Shown here: in pieces, positions 1 through 5,515 of the stretch
How the letters are laid out: each line of letters begins with the position of its first letter
Position numbering within the stretch: the stretch's first letter is position 1
NCBI GenBank assembly: GCA_025458365.1
Contig: JALOSP010000091.1
Location: forward strand, 1-6,203
Reading direction: 5' to 3'
Origin: Hyphomonadaceae bacterium
GTDB lineage: Bacteria > Pseudomonadota > Alphaproteobacteria > Caulobacterales > Aquidulcibacteraceae
DNA length: 6,203 bases
Made by a program: the position numbers and the translations under genes
The notes under the pieces: model-generated
What the model saw: the letters and a program-made list of their open reading frames with translations, nothing else
Databases searched by the model: none
Told to the model about the DNA's origin: nothing

Positions 1-1
1 C

Positions 2-3000
2 GAGATTTCCTCGCGCCGGATCGCGACCCTTCTCAGGCTGGCCCGGCGCAAGGCCGATGCGCCACCGCTGCTGGTGATCACCACGGCCGCAGCCCTGTTG
101 CAGAAGACCTTGCCACGGGCGCGCCTGCTCAAGTCCTCGTTCATCGCGCGGCCTGGCAGGGACATCGATATTCCAGCCCTTCAGGCCTATTTCGATGCCA
201 ATGGCTATACCCGCTCATCCTCAGTCCGGGAGAAGGGCGATTATGCCATCCGCGGCGGCGTGATTGACCTGTTTGCACCAGGCTCGCTGGCCCCTGTGCG
301 GCTCGACCTGTTTGGCGACACTGTGGAAACCGTGCGGTCGTTCGACACCGAGACCCAACGCTCGACACGGACGCTGAATGGCGTGGAGCTCGCCCCGATC
401 AGCGAAGCGATCCTGGATGCACCCGCCATCAGCCGGTTCCGGACGTCCTATCTGTCCACTTTCGGGCCGGGCAGCGGCGATCCGTTGTACGAGGCCGTCA
501 CCAACAGCCAGCGACGCGGCGGGATGGAGCATTGGCTGCCCTTCTTCCATGAGCGGCTGGAGACCGTGTTCGACTATCTGGGGCCGGATGCGCTGATCTG
601 TCTCGACCACCGGGTCGATGATGCGGTGCGCGAGCGGATCGACCAGACCCGCGACTATTTTCAGGCCCGTATCGCTCCTCCGCCGAAGGGTGCACCGCCC
701 TACCGGCCTTTGAAACCAGACGCGCTTTATCTGGACCGGGTGGGGCTCGATGCCGCGCTCGCCGCCCATGATGTGCGCCAGTTCTCGCCATTTGCCGAAG
801 CCGGAACAGAGGCCGGCACAGTGGATGCCGGTGGCCGGGCCGGGCGCAGCTTTGCCCCGGAGCGCGCACAAGACGGGGTCAACGTCTGGGACGTAGCGCG
901 CGCCCATGTGGAGGCGCTCCACAAGCAGGGCGTGAAGCCGGTGCTGGCTGCCTGGTCGGATGGTTCGGCAGAGCGGCTGGGCCATGTGCTGGAAGAGCAC
1001 GGGCTGGGGACATTGTTTCCGGTGCCGGATGCGCGCGCGATCGCCCAGATGCCAGATGGCGCCTTGGGGCTGGCCGTCCTGCCACTGGATCACGGGTTCG
1101 AGGCCGATGGTCTGGCGATTTTGTCCGAGGCCGACATTCTGGGTGAGCGGATCGGTGCAGCCCGCAAGCGCAAGCGGCGCTCGTCGGCGATCATTCTGGA
1201 GGCAGGCGCACTCAGCCAGGACGATATCATCGTCCACATCGACCATGGGATCGGGCGCTATGCGGGCTTGCGCACGCTCGATGTTCAAGGCGCGCCGCAC
1301 GACTGTCTTGAGCTCATCTATGCGGGTGGCGACAAGCTCTTCCTGCCGGTGGAGAATATCGAACTGGTCTCGCGCTATGGCAGCGATGACAGTGCGGCCA
1401 TGCTTGACCGGTTGGGGTCAGCCTCATGGCAGGGCCGCAAGGCCAAGGCCAAGAAGCGCCTGAAAGACATGGCCGAGGGCCTGATCGCGATTGCAGCGGC
1501 CCGTGCCAACCGGCAGGCCGAACAGATCATCCCGCCTGATGCGCTCTATGACGAATTCTGCGCCCGTTTCCCCTATGAGGAAACCGACGACCAGCTGGCG
1601 GCCATCGAAGACGTGTTTGGCGATCTGGCTGCCGGCCGTCCGATGGACCGGCTGATCTGTGGCGATGTCGGCTTTGGCAAGACAGAAGTTGCCCTGCGTG
1701 CGGCCTTCGTTGCGGCGATGAGCGGGCGGCAGGTCGCGGTGGTCTGCCCCACGACTTTGCTCGCCCGCCAGCATTTCAAGACCTTTGTGGAACGGTTCCG
1801 GGGCTGGCCGGTGCAGATCCGCCAGCTCTCGCGGCTGGTGCCTGCCAAAGATGCCGCCGAGACCCGCACAGCGCTCAAAGACGGCAAGGTGGAGATCGTG
1901 GTCGGCACGCATGCGGTGCTCTCCAAGGACATGGGCTTTGCCGATCTGGGCCTGGTCATCGTCGATGAGGAGCAGCACTTCGGGGTCAAGCACAAGGAGC
2001 GCCTGAAAGAGATGCGCGCCGACACCCATGTGCTGACCCTGTCGGCCACACCGATCCCGCGCACCTTGCAATTGTCGCTGGCCGGCATCCGCGAGATGAG
2101 CATCATCGCCACTCCGCCTGTGGACCGCCTTGCAGTGCGCACCTATGTGACGCCGTGGGACCCGGTGACGATCCGCGAGGCGCTGCTGCGCGAGAAGTAT
2201 CGCGGTGGCCAGATGTTCATCGTGGCGCCCCGGATCGAGCATCTTGAGGAGATCGAACGCTTCCTGCGCGAGCAGGTGCCAGAGTTGAAGTTCCTGACCG
2301 CTCACGGCCAGATGCCGCCGACCACGCTCGAACCGATCATCACCAATTTCTACGAGGGCGGCGCCGATGCTCTCTTGTCCACCACCATCGTGGAGAGCGG
2401 GCTTGATATTCCGCGCGCCAATACGCTCGTGATCTGGCGGGCCGACATGTTCGGTCTGGCCCAGCTCTATCAATTGCGCGGCCGGGTCGGCCGGTCGAAG
2501 ACCCGCGCCTATGCCTATTTCACCGTGGCCGACGAGACGCTGATCACGGCAGGCGCTGACAAGCGCTTGCGCATCCTGCAGACGCTGGACGGACTGGGCG
2601 CCGGCTTCATGCTGGCGAGCCACGATCTGGACATGCGCGGCGGCGGCAATCTTCTGGGTGAAGAACAATCCGGCCATATCCGCGAGGTCGGCGTGGAGCT
2701 TTACCAGCAGATGCTGGAGGACGCCGTGGCCAGCCAGCGTGAGGGTGCCGATGTGGTTTCCGAACGCTCCTGGAGTCCGGCGATCAATCTGGGCGTGGCA
2801 GTGCTGATCCCGGAAGACTATGTGCCAGACCTCAATCTGCGCCTGTCACTCTACCGGCGGCTGGCGGATTTGAAGACTGACGCCGACCGTGACGGCTGGG
2901 CCGCCGAACTGATCGACAGGTTCGGCCCGATGCCTGAAGAGGTGCGTCAGCTGATCGCGATTGGCGCGATCAAGTCCGGCTGCCGGGCCTGCGGCGTGGC

Positions 3001-3223
3001 CAAGATCGATGCCGGGCCAAAGGGCGCGGTGCTGACGTTCCGTGCAGAGAGCATGCCAGACCTCGCCAAGGTCGTGGCGTTGGTCCAGCAATGGCCTGCG
3101 CTCTACCGCCTGCGCCCGGATGGCAAGCTGGTGGTGGCCGGGCAGTGGGACACGCCGGAGCAGCGCCTGCGCGGTGCACGGCGTGCTGTGGAGGAATTGG
3201 GCAGGGCGGTGAGCGCCGGCTGA
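2..3223 (+). CDS. mfd: Transcription-repair coupling factor Mfd (5' end cut by window)
   Basis: Mfd is a cytoplasmic ATP-driven DNA translocase that pushes stalled RNA polymerase off damaged template and recruits UvrA for nucleotide excision repair. The frame is open from base 2. The GTG at 74 is internal, because the codons before it (reading EISSRRIATLL) already match the UvrB-like N-terminal module; by comparison with E. coli Mfd about 90 residues are missing. Numbering from base 74: UvrB-like/UvrA-binding module with GDYAIRGGVIDLF at 55-67 and GGMEHWLPFF at 149-158; a basic linker, then the RNA-polymerase-interacting domain with DHGIGRY at 390-396; RecG-like helicase with FPYEETDDQ at 499-507, Walker A GDVGFGKTE from 530, DEEQ box from 631, SATPIPRTL from 657 and QLRGRVGRS at 800-808; TRG-type translocation motif LLGEEQSGHI at 860-869; C-terminal D7 from about 900 to the TGA. 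No frameshift or missing catalytic motif is seen. The gene ends 3 bases from a convergent gene. The family assignment is secure. Confidence 0.98.
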   Translation, partial: EISSRRIATLLRLARRKADAPPLLVITTAAALLQKTLPRARLLKSSFIARPGRDIDIPALQAYFDANGYTRSSSVREKGDYAIRGGVIDLFAPGSLAPVRLDLFGDTVETVRSFDTETQRSTRTLNGVELAPISEAILDAPAISRFRTSYLSTFGPGSGDPLYEAVTNSQRRGGMEHWLPFFHERLETVFDYLGPDALICLDHRVDDAVRERIDQTRDYFQARIAPPPKGAPPYRPLKPDALYLDRVGLDAALAAHDVRQFSPFAEAGTEAGTVDAGGRAGRSFAPERAQDGVNVWDVARAHVEALHKQGVKPVLAAWSDGSAERLGHVLEEHGLGTLFPVPDARAIAQMPDGALGLAVLPLDHGFEADGLAILSEADILGERIGAARKRKRRSSAIILEAGALSQDDIIVHIDHGIGRYAGLRTLDVQGAPHDCLELIYAGGDKLFLPVENIELVSRYGSDDSAAMLDRLGSASWQGRKAKAKKRLKDMAEGLIAIAAARANRQAEQIIPPDALYDEFCARFPYEETDDQLAAIEDVFGDLAAGRPMDRLICGDVGFGKTEVALRAAFVAAMSGRQVAVVCPTTLLARQHFKTFVERFRGWPVQIRQLSRLVPAKDAAETRTALKDGKVEIVVGTHAVLSKDMGFADLGLVIVDEEQHFGVKHKERLKEMRADTHVLTLSATPIPRTLQLSLAGIREMSIIATPPVDRLAVRTYVTPWDPVTIREALLREKYRGGQMFIVAPRIEHLEEIERFLREQVPELKFLTAHGQMPPTTLEPIITNFYEGGADALLSTTIVESGLDIPRANTLVIWRADMFGLAQLYQLRGRVGRSKTRAYAYFTVADETLITAGADKRLRILQTLDGLGAGFMLASHDLDMRGGGNLLGEEQSGHIREVGVELYQQMLEDAVASQREGADVVSERSWSPAINLGVAVLIPEDYVPDLNLRLSLYRRLADLKTDADRDGWAAELIDRFGPMPEEVRQLIAIGAIKSGCRACGVAKIDAGPKGAVLTFRAESMPDLAKVVALVQQWPALYRLRPDGKLVVAGQWDTPEQRLRGARRAVEELGRAVSAG

Positions 3224-3226
3224 GAT

Positions 3227-4219
3227 CTACAGATCCACCACGCACTTGCCGGTATTGGCACCCGCCATCAGCGTTTCCATCAGGGCCGGTGCAGCCTCCA
3301 GCCCGCTCACCACGTCCTCGGCGATGACCAGATCGCCAGAACGGACCCAGGGGGCAACTTCTGCGGTGAAAGCATCCCACCGGTCATAGAAGTCATAGAC
3401 CACAAGCCCATGCAGGCTTGCACGTTTTCCAATGATCAGCCCGGCGGGCACGCTGGCGGGTGGTCCGTCAGCCTGATAATGGGCGGCAAGGCCACACAGC
3501 ACGACGCGGGCATAGGGGGCAGCCCGGCTCAAGCCGGTTGCCAGCATGGCGGTGGACACGTTCTCAAACAGGATGGTCGGCGGCCCTCGCAATACGGCGT
3601 CAAGCGCGGTTTCCCAGCCCTGGGCGCGATAGTCCACGCAAGCGGCAAAGCGGTAGACGTTCTCCACCAAGGCACACTTGGCAGGGCCACCTGCAATGCC
3701 GACGGCTGTGCCGCCTTTCAGGCGGGCGATCTGGCCCGCCACGCCACCCACGGTACCAGCCGCCGCATCGACCAGCAGGACGTCACCAAGCCCCACCCTG
3801 GCCAGTTGGGTCATCCCTGCCCAGGCGGTCAGCCCCGGCATGCCGAGCACGCCGAGGTGGGCGCGTGGATCAATCCCGTCAGTATCGATCCGGCGCAGAC
3901 TGTTGGCAGACAGAGCCAAAAGTTCGGCCCAGCCAGCGTCCATCGTGTGGGCCAGATCGCCTTTCGACCAAAGCGCTGACCGGGACTGGACGATCTCGAC
4001 CACCGCTGCACCGGGGATCAAACCGCTGCCCGCTTGCGGAGCGGCCTCGCCCATATGCCGCCCGCGCAGGCGCGCCCCAACATAGGGGTCGAGCGACAGG
4101 TGCAGCACGCGGGCGAGCACACCACCCTCCGGGCAGGCGGGCGTGGGCACGTCGATCATCTCGAAGTCGGACGCTTTCGGCGCGGCGGCCAGCGCAGCGC
4201 GCAACACGATCTGCTTCAT
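3227..4219 (-). CDS. Zinc-free MDR-family NAD(P)H-dependent oxidoreductase (prostaglandin reductase/CurA-like)
   Basis: This is a 330-residue medium-chain dehydrogenase/reductase, the usual length for the family. Members of this branch are cytoplasmic enzymes that typically use NADPH to reduce the C=C bond of alpha,beta-unsaturated ketones or aldehydes; the substrate here is unknown. Visible landmarks are LSLDPY at 41-46, GMPGLTAWAG at 127-136, the nucleotide-binding loop AAAGTVGG at 152-159, GIAGGPAKC at 174-182 at the next strand of the Rossmann fold, FENV at 218-221, VVLCGLAAHYQ at 239-249 (the family's VCGxIxxYN segment) and GLVVYDFYDR at 271-280. The cysteine/histidine pattern of zinc alcohol dehydrogenases is absent. 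The usual glycines after FENV are replaced by Ser-Thr. The ATG lies in an ATGA overlap with the stop of the upstream VOC gene, so translational coupling fixes the start; only a weak purine-rich stretch precedes it. TAG ends the gene 3 bases from mfd. The family is clear, the precise reaction is inference. Confidence 0.9.
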   Translation of the reverse strand: MKQIVLRAALAAAPKASDFEMIDVPTPACPEGGVLARVLHLSLDPYVGARLRGRHMGEAAPQAGSGLIPGAAVVEIVQSRSALWSKGDLAHTMDAGWAELLALSANSLRRIDTDGIDPRAHLGVLGMPGLTAWAGMTQLARVGLGDVLLVDAAAGTVGGVAGQIARLKGGTAVGIAGGPAKCALVENVYRFAACVDYRAQGWETALDAVLRGPPTILFENVSTAMLATGLSRAAPYARVVLCGLAAHYQADGPPASVPAGLIIGKRASLHGLVVYDFYDRWDAFTAEVAPWVRSGDLVIAEDVVSGLEAAPALMETLMAGANTGKCVVDL

Positions 4220-5109
4220 GGCGCCACCACTTCAAACAGTGTGCCGTCCGGTCCGCGCAAGGTCGCCGACAGCCGCCCGCCATAGACCGGGCCGGGATGG
4301 ACCGCAGGTGGGGCGATCATCCAGGGCCGCAAGGTCTCCAGCCGCTCATGAAAGTCCGGCAGGGTCATGCTGCACACCGCCACGCCCGGTGGCAGGGCGC
4401 CGGGCAGGGCAGGGCGTGGCCTCGCCTGCGGGATCATCTGATCCAGTTCGAGGAACACATCGCGCTCATGCACCACGGTGGTCAGGGTCCACTGGCTGTC
4501 GGACGGCAGGCCGAAGGCGTCTGACAGGGTCGGCACCGCCAGCGTCACCTCCCGCCCGGTGGACAGGCCCAAAATGCCCGTCACCCAGTTCAAAGCACCT
4601 GCCATGTCCGAGCAGGCCAGCACATAGATGAAGGCCTTGTCGATCAGGCTGGTGGCGCGTGGCAGGTCATAGGACGGCAGATCACCCCGGATCTGGGTGA
4701 AATAGACCACCTCGCCATCGGGGCCTTCGACCTGCATGGGAAAGATCGTCGGCAGGCCCGGCAGTTCGGTGGGCGGGCCGATGATCTTGAAACGGCTGCT
4801 TTTCACGCGCTCATTTACCGCCAGCACATCGGTCACGCACAATTCCACCGCCTGCCAGCCATAGGTGGTCTGCGCCTTGAACCCCGGCACCGGCGCCTGC
4901 TGGATCAGGCGGATGAAGATTTCCGCGCCACTGGCAGGGGCCAGGGTCAGCATCGGCGCCCCGGCGCTGGCGGGCGCACCCCATGCGGCTGCGAGCCTGG
5001 CATCCAGTGGGGCTTCATCCACCACCACGTGCTCCAGTAGCCCGCAATAGCGCTCTCTTGCCTCGGCCAGGTCGGACACGATCAGCGTGGCGGCGCGCAA
5101 CAGCTTCAA
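4216..5109 (-). CDS. Two-domain VOC (glyoxalase/bleomycin-resistance fold) protein, function unknown
   Basis: With a TTG start at 5109 this is a 297-residue protein made of two vicinal-oxygen-chelate domains, about residues 3-140 and 155-296. Each opens with a strand-helix unit (LRAATLIVSDL at 4-14; KAFIYVLACSDM at 158-169, followed by LNWVTGILGL at 173-182) and closes with a PDG turn (GPDGEVVYF at 129-137; GPDGTLFEV at 286-294). VOC families include glyoxalase I, ring-cleavage dioxygenases and drug-binding proteins. The first-strand position normally holding His or Gln holds hydrophobic or small residues in all four half-domains by my alignment, and the first closing turn has Tyr where Glu is usual, so metal-dependent catalysis is doubtful. 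A proline-rich loop lies at 231-241. TTG was chosen because GGAG sits 7 bases upstream and the domain begins at once; an ATG at 5151 would add 14 residues without a visible ribosome site. The stop overlaps the MDR start by ATGA, so this is the first gene of a two-gene operon. Confidence 0.85.
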   Translation of the reverse strand: MKLLRAATLIVSDLAEARERYCGLLEHVVVDEAPLDARLAAAWGAPASAGAPMLTLAPASGAEIFIRLIQQAPVPGFKAQTTYGWQAVELCVTDVLAVNERVKSSRFKIIGPPTELPGLPTIFPMQVEGPDGEVVYFTQIRGDLPSYDLPRATSLIDKAFIYVLACSDMAGALNWVTGILGLSTGREVTLAVPTLSDAFGLPSDSQWTLTTVVHERDVFLELDQMIPQARPRPALPGALPPGVAVCSMTLPDFHERLETLRPWMIAPPAVHPGPVYGGRLSATLRGPDGTLFEVVAP

Positions 5110-5116
5110 GCGGCTT

Positions 5117-5120
5117 CTCC
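5117..5120 (-). promoter_or_regulatory. Ribosome binding site deciding the TTG start of the VOC gene
   Basis: The minus strand reads CGGAGAAGCCGC directly before TTG at 5109. The GGAG core is spaced 7 bases from the start codon, a near-ideal Shine-Dalgarno arrangement. The alternative ATG at 5151 is preceded by CACACCGGTC, with no purine-rich core. Experimental proof is lacking. Confidence 0.6.
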
Positions 5121-5130
5121 GTTGCGGGTG

Positions 5131-5145
5131 AAAGGATATATCTTT
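5131..5145. repeat. AT-rich imperfect palindrome
   Basis: The sequence AAAGGATATATCTTT is a palindrome AAAG-ATATAT-CTTT interrupted by one extra G, with the perfect 8-base palindrome GATATATC at its core. It is the only marked AT-rich island in the intergenic region and sits just upstream of the VOC ribosome site. It may be a promoter melting region or a protein-binding site; which is not decidable from sequence. Confidence 0.45.
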
Positions 5146-5150
5146 AGACA

Positions 5151-5174
5151 TGACCGGTGTGATGCGCCCGGTCA
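5151..5174. repeat. Inverted repeat 1, 7-base arms (possible operator)
   Basis: TGACCGG (5151-5157) and CCGGTCA (5168-5174) are perfect reverse complements separated by 10 bases. Symmetric half-sites in a divergent promoter region are typical of dimeric regulators, and the right arm overlaps the minus-strand TTGACC. No regulator gene is present in the window to pair with it. Chance occurrence in GC-rich DNA is possible. Confidence 0.5.
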
Positions 5175-5183
5175 ATGGGCGCA
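5163..5183. repeat. Inverted repeat 2, 7-base arms (stem-loop)
   Basis: TGCGCCC (5163-5169) and GGGCGCA (5177-5183) are perfect reverse complements with a 7-base loop GGTCAAT. It overlaps inverted repeat 1 on the left and inverted repeat 3 on the right, so as RNA these structures would compete. No T-run follows, so it is not an intrinsic terminator. Confidence 0.5.
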
Positions 5184-5196
5184 GGTCCCTGCCTGC
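5181..5196. repeat. Inverted repeat 3, 5-base arms
   Basis: GCAGG (5181-5185) and CCTGC (5192-5196) pair around a 6-base loop, sharing three bases with the right arm of inverted repeat 2. Short arms make this the least certain of the three. It ends 13 bases before the DUF1330 ribosome site. Confidence 0.3.
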
Positions 5197-5209
5197 CCAA
5201 TCTCTCGAT

Positions 5210-5213
5210 GGAG
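5210..5213 (+). promoter_or_regulatory. Ribosome binding site deciding the DUF1330 start
   Basis: GGAG lies 8 bases before the ATG at 5222. The same frame is open from an ATG at 5150, but that would add 24 residues ahead of the point where DUF1330 proteins normally begin and has no comparable ribosome site. Confidence 0.75.
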
Positions 5214-5221
5214 ACCACGCC

Positions 5222-5515
5222 ATGCCAGCCTACATGATCGTCACCGCCCATGTGAAGGACAGGGCCCGCTTCATCGCCGATTATGCCACGCCGACCGCAG
5301 CCCTGATCGCCAGACATGGCGGCCACTACATCGTGCGCGCGCCGGGGGCCGAGCTGCTGGAGGGCAGTTTCGGGGCAGGCGCGTCTGTGGTGGTCTCCCA
5401 ATTCCCCGACCGGGCAACGCTGGACGCCTTCTGGAATGATCCGGAGTATCAGCCCTTGAAAATCGCCCGCCAGCCCCATGCCGATGTCAACATCCTGGTG
5501 GTCGAAGCGCCATGA
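5222..5515 (+). CDS. DUF1330 family protein
   Basis: This is a 97-residue protein, the normal size for DUF1330, a small cytoplasmic family with a ferredoxin-like alpha+beta barrel fold usually seen as dimers; no general biochemical role is settled. Family features are the opening MPAYMIVTAHVKD (1-13), F17 and Y21 in the first helix, RHGGHYIVR (31-39), the LLEG turn (45-48), VVVSQFPDRATLDAFWNDPEYQPLK (56-80) with the typical Phe-Pro and Pro-Glu-Tyr, and the R83 region, ending with a final strand at 89-94. No signal peptide or membrane segment is present. The start at ATG 5222 is supported by GGAG 8 bases upstream. The stop overlaps the next gene's ATG by ATGA, indicating translational coupling with a lipoprotein. 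It is divergent from the VOC-MDR pair across a 112-base control region. Family assignment is strong; function is unknown. Confidence 0.9.
   Translation: MPAYMIVTAHVKDRARFIADYATPTAALIARHGGHYIVRAPGAELLEGSFGAGASVVVSQFPDRATLDAFWNDPEYQPLKIARQPHADVNILVVEAP

Larger units (their letters stand above)
5110..5221. promoter_or_regulatory. Divergent intergenic control region
   Basis: This 112-base gap separates two units transcribed away from each other (VOC-MDR on minus, DUF1330-lipoprotein on plus), so both promoters are expected here. It holds an AT-rich patch at 5131-5146, unlike the GC-rich surroundings, and three short overlapping inverted repeats at 5151-5196. A minus-strand TTGACC at 5175-5170 resembles a -35 box, but no good -10 lies 16-18 bases downstream; TATATC at 5140-5135 is the best AT-rich hexamer and is about 29 bases away. 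On the plus strand TTGCGG (5122-5127) and TAGACA (5145-5150), 17 bases apart, are only weak matches. Presence of promoters is inferred from gene layout; exact boxes are not established. Confidence 0.5.

Noticed and set aside
74..76. GTG at 74 as the start of mfd
   Set aside because: The frame is open to the left edge and the upstream codons match the conserved Mfd N-terminal module, so the true start is outside the window.
221..1300. Long minus-strand open frame (359 codons) opposite mfd
   Set aside because: It lies wholly antisense to the well-conserved UvrB-like and RID regions of mfd. The translation is rich in Arg, Pro, His and Gln with no recognisable domain, as expected for a high-GC shadow frame.
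1424..2677. Long minus-strand open frame (417 codons) opposite the mfd helicase region
   Set aside because: It is antisense to the helicase motifs of mfd, with low-complexity composition and no family resemblance. Codon bias in high-GC genes commonly leaves such frames open.
3224..3235. GATCT-AC-AGATC inverted repeat between mfd and the reductase as a terminator
   Set aside because: The arms are 5 bases, the loop would be only 2 bases, and no T-run follows on either strand, so a stable terminator hairpin is not credible.
4380..4428. GGGCAGGGC-type repeats within the VOC gene
   Set aside because: They encode a Pro/Ala/Leu-rich loop (residues about 228-241) and are explained by codon bias; no independent repeat element is indicated.
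3460..4524. Plus-strand open frame (354 codons) spanning the MDR and VOC genes
   Set aside because: It crosses the boundary of two convincing minus-strand genes, is dominated by Arg, Pro, Gly and Ser, and shows no domain.
5203..5214. TCTC-GATG-GAGA hairpin hiding the DUF1330 ribosome site
   Set aside because: A 4-base stem is too weak to control translation by itself, and matches of this length are frequent by chance.
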